Assembly: GCF_020966775.1 (NCBI RefSeq)
Contig: NZ_JAJKFV010000029.1
Coordinates: 2,369,372 to 2,433,371, forward strand
DNA from: Rhodopirellula halodulae
GTDB lineage: Bacteria; Planctomycetota; Planctomycetia; Pirellulales; Pirellulaceae
Direction: 5' to 3'
Length of the DNA stretch: 64,000 bases
Numbering within the stretch: position 1 is the stretch's first letter; each line of letters opens with the position of its first letter. The notes under the pieces are model-generated. The model was not told the DNA's origin, did no database searches, and worked only from the letters and a program-made list of their open reading frames with translations. Below, in pieces: positions 45,923-54,872 of the stretch. The position numbers and the translations under genes were made by a program.

Positions 45923-46777
45923 TCAATCGTCGTTCGTCAGTTCCTGATAGGTGGTCCAGTAGCGGCGGCCGAATTCTCGGGCAGCTTCGGCGGAGAAGTG
46001 TGTTTGGTCGCCTTTGTGGCCGAGTCCGTCCGATGCGACGAAGGCTGTGTTTTCAATGCGATCGGGCAGTGTCTTGTGTGCCTCGTTCACCAGGAGCCGA
46101 TGCTTGTTCCAAGGGCGTTCTTCGAATTGCCCCAGTTGCCCGGCGATGAACGGGATCTTGGGCGTCTTAAATTCTGTTCGGAATCGCTCGATCAATTCAT
46201 CCAACTTGGCTTGGTAGTCGCCAGCGTTCTTTGGGTTGGAATCGGACTCGCCTTGATGCCAAAGAATGCCTTTGAGTTCACCGAACTGAAGTGCCCATCG
46301 GACGCGCTGGACGCAATCGTCATAGGGATGCAGTTGGGTAGGCTCGTGGAATCCATCGGGCACCCAGGTTGTGATGGATGAACCACCGACCGCGCAGGGG
46401 ATCAATCCGACGTGGGCATCCGGGTGAGCCTCGGCGTAGAGCACGCCGAATGTTTTGCCTGGTCCAACACCGACCAGCGAAGGTTTGTCAAAGTGAATCG
46501 GGTCAGCGGCGGGGACCCACGTCTGGTCGGGGCTGACCGTCCAAACTCGAGGATGCGGTTGCTGGTCTTCGGCCGAGGGGTTGCCGCGACCCGCCATGTT
46601 GGATTGTCCGGCGAGCAGGAATAAATGCAGGTTTGGCGGAGGGGACGCGGTGGCGTTGGCTTGGGCTAAGTCAGCCTTCGAGGCTTCATCCGCGGCGGAG
46701 TGATTGAGCCATGTGACCGCCAGCATCAAAGCGGCAAAGCAAATCGCCTCGCGGCGTTGTTTCTTCGTTGTGGACAT
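45923..46777 (-). CDS. SASA/CE6-family carbohydrate esterase
   Basis: 284 residues. A signal peptide or anchor (EAICFAALMLAVTWLNHSAA) is followed by the sialate O-acetylesterase-type domain with LLAGQSNMAGRG carrying the catalytic Ser. GILWHQGESD lies in the middle. The C-terminal DGLGHKGDQTHFSAEAAREFG has Asp and His residues completing the triad. Such enzymes remove acetyl groups from sugars of the cell wall or polysaccharides. AAAGGAA precedes the start. It converges on the cupin gene. Confidence 0.88.
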   Translation of the reverse strand: MSTTKKQRREAICFAALMLAVTWLNHSAADEASKADLAQANATASPPPNLHLFLLAGQSNMAGRGNPSAEDQQPHPRVWTVSPDQTWVPAADPIHFDKPSLVGVGPGKTFGVLYAEAHPDAHVGLIPCAVGGSSITTWVPDGFHEPTQLHPYDDCVQRVRWALQFGELKGILWHQGESDSNPKNAGDYQAKLDELIERFRTEFKTPKIPFIAGQLGQFEERPWNKHRLLVNEAHKTLPDRIENTAFVASDGLGHKGDQTHFSAEAAREFGRRYWTTYQELTNDD

Positions 46778-46853
46778 TGGATTTCCTTTCGTGGGGAAGG
46801 GGAATCATATCATCGAACGCCGGCGAAGTTGGTTGACGTGGCATCGAGGATGC

Positions 46854-47201
46854 TCAGATGGCTTCGCCACCACGCTCGCCGGTGCGGATTCGGACACAGT
46901 CGTCCATGGGCAGGACAAAGATTTTGCCGTCACCGATTTCGCCGCTGTCTCCGCTGCGTCCGCCTTCCAAGATGGCGTCGATGGTGGGTTGGACGAATTC
47001 TTCGTTGACGCCAATTTGCAACTGGACTTTCCGAAGCAAGTTGACGCCGTAATCACGGCCTCGCATTGATCCGGTCTGTCCGCGTTGTCGGCCGAATCCC
47101 TGGCAATCCACCACTGTCAGCCGGTGCACCTCCACACGTGTCAGCGCCTCTTTGATGGCGTCGAGTTTGGAAGGCTGGACGATGGCAATGATCAATTTCA
47201 T
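46854..47201 (-). CDS. PII nitrogen-regulatory protein (GlnB/GlnK type)
   Basis: About 115 residues from ATG 47201; the longer open frame to 47543 is an artefact. The protein starts MKLIIAIVQPSKLDAIKEAL and carries the T-loop GFGRQRGQTGSMRGRDYGVN, with the uridylylatable Tyr51 conserved and Tyr46 replaced by Met. The C-terminal signature is EIGDGKIFVLPMDDCVRIRTGERG. PII trimers sense 2-oxoglutarate and ATP/ADP and control ammonium transport and assimilation. It lies downstream of amt on the same strand, separated by 356 bp that include a terminator. Confidence 0.95.
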   Translation of the reverse strand: MKLIIAIVQPSKLDAIKEALTRVEVHRLTVVDCQGFGRQRGQTGSMRGRDYGVNLLRKVQLQIGVNEEFVQPTIDAILEGGRSGDSGEIGDGKIFVLPMDDCVRIRTGERGGEAI

Positions 47202-47557
47202 GGACGGTTCAAATTCAATTCGCGAGCGGGCGACTTTCAGCGGGCCGATCGTGCGGGCTTTGAAAAAGCAGTGCCCGGTTCCCCGCTCAGGTCCGCTCCT
47301 GACGTGGATCGATGGCCGGTTGCCGTGGTCGCCAAGGAGGAATTTAGACGATCCGATGTGCTTCGCGTAGACCCGTTGGGAAACAGTGTCGGCGCATAAA
47401 AAAAGACCCCGATCCGCGACAGGTGAGGCGGACACCCATCGCGGACCATTGGGGCTTCTTCTGGCCCAGGCAAGAGCCGAGAAGTTCAAATCACCGCGCG
47501 GCGACGCCGCCGGATGAGGTAACGGCACATCCGGCGGCATCACTGCGGTGGGTAGAA
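47202..47557. other. Intergenic region between amt and PII
   Basis: About 356 bp carrying a strong minus-strand terminator (47398-47456) close to the amt stop, followed by about 200 bp before the PII start. The latter part should hold a PII promoter if transcription is separate. No small gene is supported. Confidence 0.5.
47398..47456 (-). terminator. Rho-independent terminator downstream of amt
   Basis: A long hairpin, paired between 47405-47419 and 47439-47455 on the minus strand with some internal mismatches, runs into seven U residues (A-run 47398-47404). It separates amt from the PII gene. Confidence 0.8.
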
Positions 47558-49057
47558 CTAGATCACCGACCCGCCAGCGACGGCGTCCGATGGGTAAGCG
47601 TGCATGCCGTGCTCGCTGATGTCCAAACCGGCTTGCTCCTCTTGAGGGCTAACTCGAAGCATTCCAACAGCTTTGAGGACACCGAAGACGACCGACATGG
47701 TGATGAAGGCCCATGCACAGATCGAAACGGTACCGATCAACTGAATCATGAAGCTGGTCGAGCCTGATTCCAGGTGAGCGTTTGGCAGGATGCCGAGAGC
47801 CATGCAGCCCCAGACGCCACAGATGCCGTGGACAGGGAAGGCACCGACAGGGTCGTCGATTTTCATCTTGTCCAAAGCAACAATCGAGAGAACAACCAAA
47901 GCACCGGCGACGGCACCGACAACGATGGACATTGTGTTGCTCATGGCGTCACAGCAAGCGGTGATGCCGACCAATCCACCCAGTGCACCGTTGAGACCCA
48001 TGGTCAGATCTGGTTTGCCGAACAGGCCCCAGGAAACGATGGTGGCAACGATCACACCAGCAGCAGCGGCGAGGGTTGTGTTCACAGCGATGAAGACAGT
48101 CGCGTCGATGTCAGCACCCGACTGGAAAGCCAATTGGCTACCAGGGTTGAATCCGTACCAACCCACCCACAGGATAAACACACCCAGAGCGGCGAAAGCA
48201 ACATTGTGACCTGGCAATGGAACGCTCTTGCCTTCGGCGGTGTAACGACCCAGGCGAGGGCCGAGAAAGATGGCACCGGCCAAGCCAGCGAAACCACCGA
48301 CTGCGTGAACCACAGCCGAACCAGCAAAGTCCTGAAAGCCCATGGTGTATTCGCCGTCGACCAATTCGCCGAACTGCATCAACCATCCTCCACCCCATTT
48401 CCAGTAACCACTGATGGGATAGATCAAACCGGTCAAGATTGCGCTGTAGATCAAGTAAGCGTTGAATTTCATACGGCCAGCAACAGCACCCGAGACGATG
48501 GTTGCGGCGGTGGCGGCGAAGACGGCTTGGAAGAACCAATCGACTTGCGGCGAGAATGTTTGGTCAGGACTTGGGTCGTAGATGCCCGAGCCACCGAAGG
48601 CGAAGTAGCCGTTGGTCACGTCACCGTAGCTGCCGGGATACATCAACCCGAACCCAATGACAAAGAACAGCAGTGCTCCCACTGACAAGTCCATCAAGTT
48701 CTTAGAAAGAATGTTGATGGTGTTCTTGGAGGAGTTGAGCCCGACTTCGACCATGGCGAAGCCAGCCTGCATGAAGAGGACCAAAACCGCACAAAGGAAC
48801 AAGAACCCGTTGTCAAAGGCGTACCCTACACCTGGATCAGCGGCGGCTTCTTCCTCGACGATTTCAGCGTCACCCGCGTCGGCAACCTCTGCAGTTTCCG
48901 TTGCAGCCGCTGGCTCATCCTGAGCCGAAGCTACCGACGCGAGTGAACCGCCGATCCCCATCATCCCCACAAGGAGAGCGATAGTGAGCCCGGCGAGGCG
49001 GATACCCGTCCATCCGCCGCCAGGCTGGTGTGTTGTTGATACTGAGATCGAACTCAT
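47558..49057 (-). CDS. amt: Ammonium transporter
   Basis: About 499 residues. A signal peptide (TIALLVGMMGIGGSLASVASAQ) and an acidic linker (residues ~40-70) precede the 11-segment transporter. Conserved Amt motifs include NTINILSKNLMD, GFQDFAGSAVVHAVGG with the pore His, and GALGGLVGITACCD. The final region VHGICGVWGCMALGILP is also typical. It imports ammonium; regulation by PII is expected. AAGGAAGA lies before the ATG 49057, which is preferred to the in-frame start at 49117. Confidence 0.95.
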   Translation of the reverse strand: MSSISVSTTHQPGGGWTGIRLAGLTIALLVGMMGIGGSLASVASAQDEPAAATETAEVADAGDAEIVEEEAAADPGVGYAFDNGFLFLCAVLVLFMQAGFAMVEVGLNSSKNTINILSKNLMDLSVGALLFFVIGFGLMYPGSYGDVTNGYFAFGGSGIYDPSPDQTFSPQVDWFFQAVFAATAATIVSGAVAGRMKFNAYLIYSAILTGLIYPISGYWKWGGGWLMQFGELVDGEYTMGFQDFAGSAVVHAVGGFAGLAGAIFLGPRLGRYTAEGKSVPLPGHNVAFAALGVFILWVGWYGFNPGSQLAFQSGADIDATVFIAVNTTLAAAAGVIVATIVSWGLFGKPDLTMGLNGALGGLVGITACCDAMSNTMSIVVGAVAGALVVLSIVALDKMKIDDPVGAFPVHGICGVWGCMALGILPNAHLESGSTSFMIQLIGTVSICAWAFITMSVVFGVLKAVGMLRVSPQEEQAGLDISEHGMHAYPSDAVAGGSVI

Positions 49058-49433
49058 GTGGTCTTCCTTCTCGTAAAGACAGTTGATGTGTCGTGACGCT
49101 GTTGCCTGGGCACCCATTGCCGAGACGAATCATTCACCGCGCCAACTTTTGCGAACTGAGTGCTACTCCTCCGTCCACCGTCCAACTCCTGCCCGGGCCA
49201 TCCGTAATCGCTCGTGAGTCGTGCGTTGTCCTTTTGGGAAGCACTTCTTTTCGGAGGAGGGCTATTGGCACACAGTGGGCCAAATGCAAAAGCTGGTTTT
49301 TGTTTCGGTTTGTAAGTGGCTTGTGGGAAAGGGTTTCGGGGTTTGAGAAAGTTTTTGTTGGTGATCGTTCGCCTTCTGTTGATGAGTTGGGTGCTTAACC
49401 CTTGTGCAGGCGAGGAATGGCGGAGCTTAAAAA
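49058..49433. other. Divergent intergenic region amt / HhH glycosylase
   Basis: About 376 bp, relatively T-rich in its right half. It should hold promoters for both genes. A TGGCAC...GGGCC sequence at 49266-49281 weakly resembles a sigma54 site but points away from amt. No gene seen. Confidence 0.45.
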
Positions 49434-50072
49434 ATGGGCATGAGCCACCGTCAGTCGCGGGGGGATCAATCTGAGGCCTTGTTACGCCTCACAAGAAGCG
49501 ATCCGGCGTTGCGTTTGGTTTGGCAACGTTTGGGTGATCCGCCGAGCTGGAGTCGGCCCGCGGGCTTGGAAACCCTGGTCCGAATCATCCTGGAGCAAAA
49601 GGTTTCGCTGAGATCCGCGGAGGCTGTCTTCTTGCGACTGCGGGAAGCGTCCGGCGGGCGAATCACCGGGCGAAGTCTGTCTTCGGTCCGATCTGAAACG
49701 ATGGTGCGGTGCGGTGTCAGTCGACAGAAGCAACGCTATCTGCAAGCGATCGCATCCGAGGTGGTCGAGAATCGGTTGCGTCTGGACGAGCTGAAGCTGC
49801 AGAGCGATGAGGCTGTCCGAGAACGACTCACCAATTTGCTGGGAGTCGGCAATTGGAGTGCTGATGTCTATCTGATGAGTGCACTGGATCGGCGGGACAT
49901 TCTCCCAACGGGCGATTTGGGATTGCTCAAAGGGATTGAGGAACTGGACGGAGGCAACTATCCCGATTTTGATGCGGTGATCGAGCGTGCAGAAGTTTGG
50001 CGTCCCTATCGTTCGACAGCGACTCGACTGATTTGGGCGTTGTACTTGGACAATCGAGGCTGGGGTGGTTGA
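49434..50072 (+). CDS. DNA glycosylase, HhH-GPD family (AlkA/MutY/Nth-like)
   Basis: 212 residues. An HhH-GPD fold is visible with LVRIILEQKVSLRSAEAVFLRL, then the helix-hairpin-helix LLGVGNWSADVYLM and the catalytic Asp in ILPTGDLGLLKG. No 4Fe-4S cysteines follow, which suggests AlkA-type alkylation glycosylase over Nth. It excises damaged bases in base-excision repair. It is small compared with AlkA (282 residues) because it lacks the N-terminal domain. Confidence 0.8.
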   Translation: MGMSHRQSRGDQSEALLRLTRSDPALRLVWQRLGDPPSWSRPAGLETLVRIILEQKVSLRSAEAVFLRLREASGGRITGRSLSSVRSETMVRCGVSRQKQRYLQAIASEVVENRLRLDELKLQSDEAVRERLTNLLGVGNWSADVYLMSALDRRDILPTGDLGLLKGIEELDGGNYPDFDAVIERAEVWRPYRSTATRLIWALYLDNRGWGG

Positions 50073-50431
50073 GGCTGGGGCCATCGAAATGGAAACGGCT
50101 GGATGAGTTTCTTTCCCCCATCTGAAATCAACGTGCCTCAACCTGTTCGACACGAATCGCCGTTGCCGCAAATGCCGCAGCGGTCGCCAAAATCAGTCAG
50201 AGCCGTTTGCGTGTCCCCCGGGCAAATTGCCTAAGGCGTGCAGCTGTCCGAAACGTCCGTTCTGCGGCATTTGGCACGCCATCTTCATCGCCCCCTCACA
50301 TTTCCGCCTGACAGGGGGCAGGCGTTGGTTTAAGATAAGTTGGTGACGTGAAAGCTTTTGCGTCGCCCCCACCCGGATGTCTCGCATCCGTCTCTCCTCT
50401 CTTTTCGTCCTACCGATTTGGTTCTCTCCTC
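50073..50431 (+). other. Intergenic region with inverted repeats upstream of rho
   Basis: About 360 bp before the rho ATG. It contains a perfect 12-bp inverted repeat (50169-50180 with 50262-50273), a second hairpin (GCCCCCT 50290-50296 with AGGGGGC 50313-50319) and a promoter-like pair (50308-50336). No gene is supported. Confidence 0.5.
50308..50336 (+). promoter_or_regulatory. Candidate sigma70-type promoter of rho
   Basis: CTGACA (50308-50313), 17-nt spacer, TAAGAT (50331-50336). Five of six and four of six bases match the E. coli consensus. It would place the rho start of transcription about 90 nt before ATG 50432. Confidence 0.5.
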
Positions 50432-51907
50432 ATGGAACCTTCCTCCACGCCGGGTCCGGCGCGCAATGGTCGTCGCAGCAATCGCCGCATGCGCCACCCC
50501 GATAAAGAAGTCGACAAACGTGTTCGCGAATTGGATGCGGAACGTGATCCGCTGTCGTTACCGGAAGAAATCGTCAGTGAAGTGACGAAGGCCGGTGGAC
50601 GAGTGGGCATCCCATCCAAGGACAAGTCGCCTCAGCAAGCGTTGAATATCAACGATCTGCAAAAGCTCGAACACGATGAATTGCTGGCTCTGGCTGATAC
50701 CGAAGGTCTGAAGGAATACGCCGGGCTGCCTCGACAGGAATTGGTGTTCCGGCTGTTGAAGGCTCGGATGAGCGCCAACGGTCTGATGTACGGCGAGGGC
50801 ACGTTGGAAATTCTGCCCGATGGGTTCGGGTTTCTTCGCAGCGCTCAATACCACTATCTGTCATGTCCTGATGACATTTACGTGTCGCCCAGTCAGATCC
50901 GTCGATTTGGGTTGCATACCGGTTCGCACGTGGCAGGGCAAATTCGGCCACCCAAAGAGAACGAACGCTACTTTGCGATGTTGCGGATCGAAGCGATCAA
51001 CCATGCCGATCCAATGCAGCGTCAGCGATTGACCCCGTTTGACGATCTGACGCCGCTGCATCCTCGCACCCGGATCGTCACCGAGCATCAAGCTCAGGAA
51101 CTCAGCACCCGAGTGGTGGACTTGTTCACTCCGATTGGGTTTGGTCAACGTGGATTGATCGTCAGTCCGCCTCGTGCCGGCAAAACCATGTTGATGCAGA
51201 GCCTGGCTCGTGGTGTGCTCAGCAACTACCCGAACGCTTACGTTGTGGTGTTGCTCATCGATGAGCGGCCAGAAGAAGTCACCGACATGGAACGCGAAAT
51301 TCAATCGCCGCAGTGTGAGGTGATCAGCAGCACGTTTGATGAACCGCCAGCACGCCACATCCAGGTCGCTCAGATGGTGATCGAAAAAGCGAAGCGGATG
51401 GTGGAGTCGGGGACGGACGTGGTCATCTTCTTGGATTCCATCACGCGATTGGCTCGCGCGTTCAACAGTGATACCGAATCAGCCACCGGCAAGCTTTTGA
51501 CCGGTGGTTTGGACGCGGGTGCGATGCAGAAACCCAAATCGATTTTTGGTTCGGCTCGCAAAGTGGAAGAAGGCGGATCGTTGACGATCCTGGCGACTGC
51601 ATTGGTCGACACGGGAAGCCGCATGGACGATGTGATCTTCGAAGAATTCAAAGGCACGGGCAACCTCGAGATCGTTCTCGACCAAGACCTTGTTTCGCGA
51701 CGCGTTTGGCCGGCGATCGATCTGACCCGCAGCGGCACCCGTCGCGAAGAAATGCTGTTGGATCAGGAGGAGCATCGTCGGATCGAATCGTTGCGTCGCA
51801 ATTTGGCGGAACATTCGCCAGTCGATTCGATGGTGGAGTTGACGAAACGGCTGCGGAAAACGCAAAACAATGCGGAGTTTCTGATGAGCGTTCCCGTCGA
51901 CGATTGA
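50432..51907 (+). CDS. rho: Transcription termination factor Rho
   Basis: About 491 residues, longer than the 419 of E. coli Rho because of a ~75-residue basic, disordered N-terminal extension ([20 protein letters not shown]). Then come the Rho N-terminal RNA-binding helices ([17 protein letters not shown]), the cold-shock-like RNA-binding domain ([22 protein letters not shown]) and the ATPase with P-loop [12 protein letters not shown]. Walker B and the R- and Q-loops follow. It is a hexameric RNA helicase that ends transcription. An in-frame GTG at 50348 would add 28 more residues. Confidence 0.97.
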   Translation: MEPSSTPGPARNGRRSNRRMRHPDKEVDKRVRELDAERDPLSLPEEIVSEVTKAGGRVGIPSKDKSPQQALNINDLQKLEHDELLALADTEGLKEYAGLPRQELVFRLLKARMSANGLMYGEGTLEILPDGFGFLRSAQYHYLSCPDDIYVSPSQIRRFGLHTGSHVAGQIRPPKENERYFAMLRIEAINHADPMQRQRLTPFDDLTPLHPRTRIVTEHQAQELSTRVVDLFTPIGFGQRGLIVSPPRAGKTMLMQSLARGVLSNYPNAYVVVLLIDERPEEVTDMEREIQSPQCEVISSTFDEPPARHIQVAQMVIEKAKRMVESGTDVVIFLDSITRLARAFNSDTESATGKLLTGGLDAGAMQKPKSIFGSARKVEEGGSLTILATALVDTGSRMDDVIFEEFKGTGNLEIVLDQDLVSRRVWPAIDLTRSGTRREEMLLDQEEHRRIESLRRNLAEHSPVDSMVELTKRLRKTQNNAEFLMSVPVDD

Positions 51908-51976
51908 TCGTGTCGCGTGGAACGCTTTCGCAGATTAAGTTTTGCCTTTCTTTCATCCCTCCACCTTGAGTCTTCC

Positions 51977-52444
51977 ATGCCAACCATCGACGGAACAACT
52001 GGTTCCTTGCCCAGCGGTCGCGTGGCGATCATTGCCAGTCGCTACAACGCCAACATTTGTGACGCAATGGTTGAGGGATCCATTCGTACGTTGAAAGAAG
52101 CGGGCGTTTCGGAGGAACACTTGTGGATCATTCGAGTTCCCGGAGCGTGGGAATTGTGCTGGGCGGTGGAGCAAGCGTTTCAGCATCCCAATGTTGTCGG
52201 TGCCGTGGCACTCGGTTGTGTCATTCGAGGCGAGACGACTCACGATGAACACATCAATCGCGCAGTCAGCGACACTTTGATGGAGCAAACCGTGCGTACC
52301 GGTCGCCCCGTCGGATTTGGGCTGCTGACTTGCAACAACGTCGAACAAGCCATCCAGCGAAGCGGCGGCACGGTGGGCAACAAAGGGGAAGAAGCCGCCG
52401 AGGCGATGCTGGAGATGCTGCGACTGCAAGCCAAAATGCGATAG
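51977..52444 (+). CDS. ribH: 6,7-dimethyl-8-ribityllumazine synthase
   Basis: Penultimate step of riboflavin synthesis. About 155 residues from ATG 51977. Motifs: VAIIASRYNANICDAM, VPGAWELCWAVEQAF, GCVIRGETTHDEHIN with the catalytic His, and GFGLLTCNNVEQAIQR. It forms a 60-mer or pentamer in other bacteria. It lies 69 nt after rho on the same strand, close to a histidine kinase gene downstream. No other rib gene is in the window. Confidence 0.95.
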   Translation: MPTIDGTTGSLPSGRVAIIASRYNANICDAMVEGSIRTLKEAGVSEEHLWIIRVPGAWELCWAVEQAFQHPNVVGAVALGCVIRGETTHDEHINRAVSDTLMEQTVRTGRPVGFGLLTCNNVEQAIQRSGGTVGNKGEEAAEAMLEMLRLQAKMR

Positions 52445-52501
52445 CCCGCTTCGCAATTGGTCCCGGCGAATGAAGCGAGCGGTGCCTGAAAGGAACCATG
52501 A

Positions 52502-53821
52502 ATGACACGCCTTTTCATTCAATTCTTTTGCGGTGTGTTATTGATCTTGTTCATCGCTTGGGGCATTCAAGCGTACGTGTTCCGCGGCACGACCGAGGCT
52601 CAAAACATTGCGGTGATTGAGACCGCGCTGAGCGGTGGGGCGTTGCTCGCGCGAGACACCGTTCTGGCAGGTGGTTCAGACCGGATGGATGAGAGTGTGG
52701 CGGAGGTTCAGACTCGCTTTCGTTACCCGGTCAAGATTGTTCAGCGATCCGATCGGAACCTGTCGGACGTTCATCACCAACGTCTGAACGATGGCGAAGC
52801 GATCTTGCATGGCAGCTACATTTTGGTGGCGTTGCCGGAGTCGTCTGAATTGGTGCGTCTTGGGCCGTTGCCTCAATTCGCAGGACCCCGGCGCAGTGAT
52901 GTGTTGATCGGTCTGGGAAGTGTGTTGCTATTGGCGGCGACGGCGATCGCGATTTTGCTTCGTCCGATTGCTCGTCAATTTCGCAGCGTCGAACGGACCG
53001 CGCTGGCGATCGCCGAAGGTGACTTTTCGGCTCGGATCGACGAATCGGGCCACCGCCGAGGTTTGCCAATCGTCGCGGCGTTCAACACGATGGCCGACCG
53101 CGTTGAATCGTTGTTGCGATCTCAAAAGGAATTGTTGCAGGCGGTCTCGCATGAACTCAGAACTCCGCTTGCAAGAATTAAATTCGCGACGGAGTTGGTG
53201 CGTTCGGCGGACACGGAGGCCAAACGCAATCAGAGGATTGATTCGATTGACGAAGCCACGGACAAACTCGATGACTTGGTGGCGGAGTTGTTGAACTACA
53301 CGCGAGTGGATGAGCAATCGCAGGTGGCACCACGCGAGCGAGTGTTGGCCTACGAAATCGCGTGCGAAGCGATGGGGCAATACGATCAGTTGCACCCGAA
53401 CGTGCAGTTTGTTGTTATCCAACCCGACCGTGACATCGAGTTGGTGACCTATCCGGCGGGGTTGGTCCGCGCCCTAGGAAACCTGATTGGCAACGCGGGG
53501 AAATACGCCAAGACGCAGGTGCGGGTATCCATCGAACAGCGAGCCAACCTCGTGTGTTTTCAGGTGGAAGATGACGGCGTGGGAGTTCCGGAGGAACAGC
53601 GACGGTACATCTTCGAACCGTTTTTGCGTTTGTCTGGCGACTCGCAACCGGGCACGGGGTTGGGTCTGGCGTTGGTGCGTCGGATCTGTCGCCGGTTGGG
53701 AGGCAAGGTCACCGTCGCCGATAGTGAATTGGGCGGAGCTTCGTTTGAAATCGAACTTCGTCAATCGCTTTTGCCCATGCCAGCGACGTCACCCATCAAC
53801 GGCGATGATGAGACGCAATGA
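52502..53821 (+). CDS. Membrane sensor histidine kinase (orphan)
   Basis: 439 residues. An N-terminal membrane helix (IQFFCGVLLILFIAW), a ~110-residue periplasmic sensor region, a second helix near 140-160 (VLLLAATAIAILL), and a HAMP linker precede the phosphoacceptor motif SHELRTPLARIKF. The HATPase domain shows NLIGNAGKYAK (N box), DDGVGVP (G1) and GTGLGLAL (G2), so all kinase motifs are intact. The H-box sequence resembles RstB/CpxA-type kinases. No response regulator is adjacent, so its partner must be encoded elsewhere. Confidence 0.9.
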   Translation: MTRLFIQFFCGVLLILFIAWGIQAYVFRGTTEAQNIAVIETALSGGALLARDTVLAGGSDRMDESVAEVQTRFRYPVKIVQRSDRNLSDVHHQRLNDGEAILHGSYILVALPESSELVRLGPLPQFAGPRRSDVLIGLGSVLLLAATAIAILLRPIARQFRSVERTALAIAEGDFSARIDESGHRRGLPIVAAFNTMADRVESLLRSQKELLQAVSHELRTPLARIKFATELVRSADTEAKRNQRIDSIDEATDKLDDLVAELLNYTRVDEQSQVAPRERVLAYEIACEAMGQYDQLHPNVQFVVIQPDRDIELVTYPAGLVRALGNLIGNAGKYAKTQVRVSIEQRANLVCFQVEDDGVGVPEEQRRYIFEPFLRLSGDSQPGTGLGLALVRRICRRLGGKVTVADSELGGASFEIELRQSLLPMPATSPINGDDETQ

Positions 53822-53930
53822 TTCTCTGAATTACATCACGCCATGATGTCGTTGGGCAACGTTCATGTGACCATTGGCGATGATTGGATGAGGTAGAATA
53901 CAAGACCTCGTCCAACGGAGAGCCTGTTTC

Positions 53931-54872
53931 ATGACAACAACATCAATGCTTCGAAAGCCAAGGACATGGCTGTTCATCATCGCAACCGTTGTTTTCGTTG
54001 GTGTGCCCGCTTATATCGAATTCAAACTGCGACGCCCGGTGGGTGAAGGCCCGGCAGGGCCATCGGTTGCACGGGAACCATTCGATGAGGTTTGGACCAG
54101 CAGGCAAGTGCATTTGTTGGGCATCGGTGACAGCGTCACGCGAGGTCTTGGTGCAAAGTCCAAAAAGCATTCGTACTTCGAACGCTTACGACAGAATCCC
54201 GAGGACGAGTTTGAGGGCATGAAGGGCAAGCACCTGTCGGCTGTTTTGCCCAATCTGCAGGCCACCAATGTTGCCGTTTCCGGTTCGACTTCGTTGGACC
54301 ACGAGCGAGTGGTGTTTGAAGAGTTGGTGCCATTCGCAGAAGACGAATTCGGGTTGATCGTGGTGACGACCGGCGGGAACGATTTGATTCACAGCTACGG
54401 TCGACGACCTCCGAAAGAAGGGGCGATGTACGGAGCAAGCTTGGAGCAAGCTCAGCCTTGGATCGAGGCGTTCGAAGATCGTCTGCAGCGGATGGTCACG
54501 CGGATCACCGAGTTGTTCCCCGGTGGATGTTTGATCTTTGTGGGTGACATTTACGATCCGACCGATGGCGTTGGCGACGCCCCCAGCATCTTCTTGCCGG
54601 ATTGGCCCGACGGTTTGGCCATTCACGCTCAGTACAACCAAGTCATTCGCCGAGTCGCGGGGAGGCACGAGCATGTGCACGTCGTTCCGCTTCACGAGAC
54701 GTTCTTAGGACACGGATCCCACTGCCGACAATTTTGGCGTTCACACTACGATTCCGCGGACCCCACGTACTGGTTTTACAGCAACATCGAAGACCCGAAC
54801 GATCGCGGCTACGATGCGATTCGTCGTGTGTTTTTGAATGAGATCATTACGCAGCGAGACGCGTTTCGTTGA
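53931..54872 (+). CDS. Membrane-anchored SGNH/GDSL-hydrolase-like protein with degenerate catalytic site
   Basis: 313 residues. An N-terminal membrane anchor (WLFIIATVVFVGVPAYI) is followed by the SGNH fold: nucleophile block LGIGDSVTRGLG, oxyanion-hole Asn in TTGGNDLIH, and the usual helix. At the block that normally reads DxxHPN, the sequence is IEDPNDRGYDAI: Asp replaces the catalytic His. If this alignment is right, the hydrolase is either inactive or uses another base. Family members deacetylate or cleave lipids and sugars. It lies 109 nt after the histidine kinase gene. Confidence 0.7.
   Translation: MTTTSMLRKPRTWLFIIATVVFVGVPAYIEFKLRRPVGEGPAGPSVAREPFDEVWTSRQVHLLGIGDSVTRGLGAKSKKHSYFERLRQNPEDEFEGMKGKHLSAVLPNLQATNVAVSGSTSLDHERVVFEELVPFAEDEFGLIVVTTGGNDLIHSYGRRPPKEGAMYGASLEQAQPWIEAFEDRLQRMVTRITELFPGGCLIFVGDIYDPTDGVGDAPSIFLPDWPDGLAIHAQYNQVIRRVAGRHEHVHVVPLHETFLGHGSHCRQFWRSHYDSADPTYWFYSNIEDPNDRGYDAIRRVFLNEIITQRDAFR

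Noticed and set aside
49266-49281. Sigma54-like TGGCAC...GGGCC near amt
   Set aside because: Lacks the TT before GC and points toward the glycosylase gene, not amt.
53833-53849. Small palindrome ACATCA-CGCCA-TGATGT downstream of the histidine kinase
   Set aside because: Six-bp stem without T tract; too short to call a terminator or operator.
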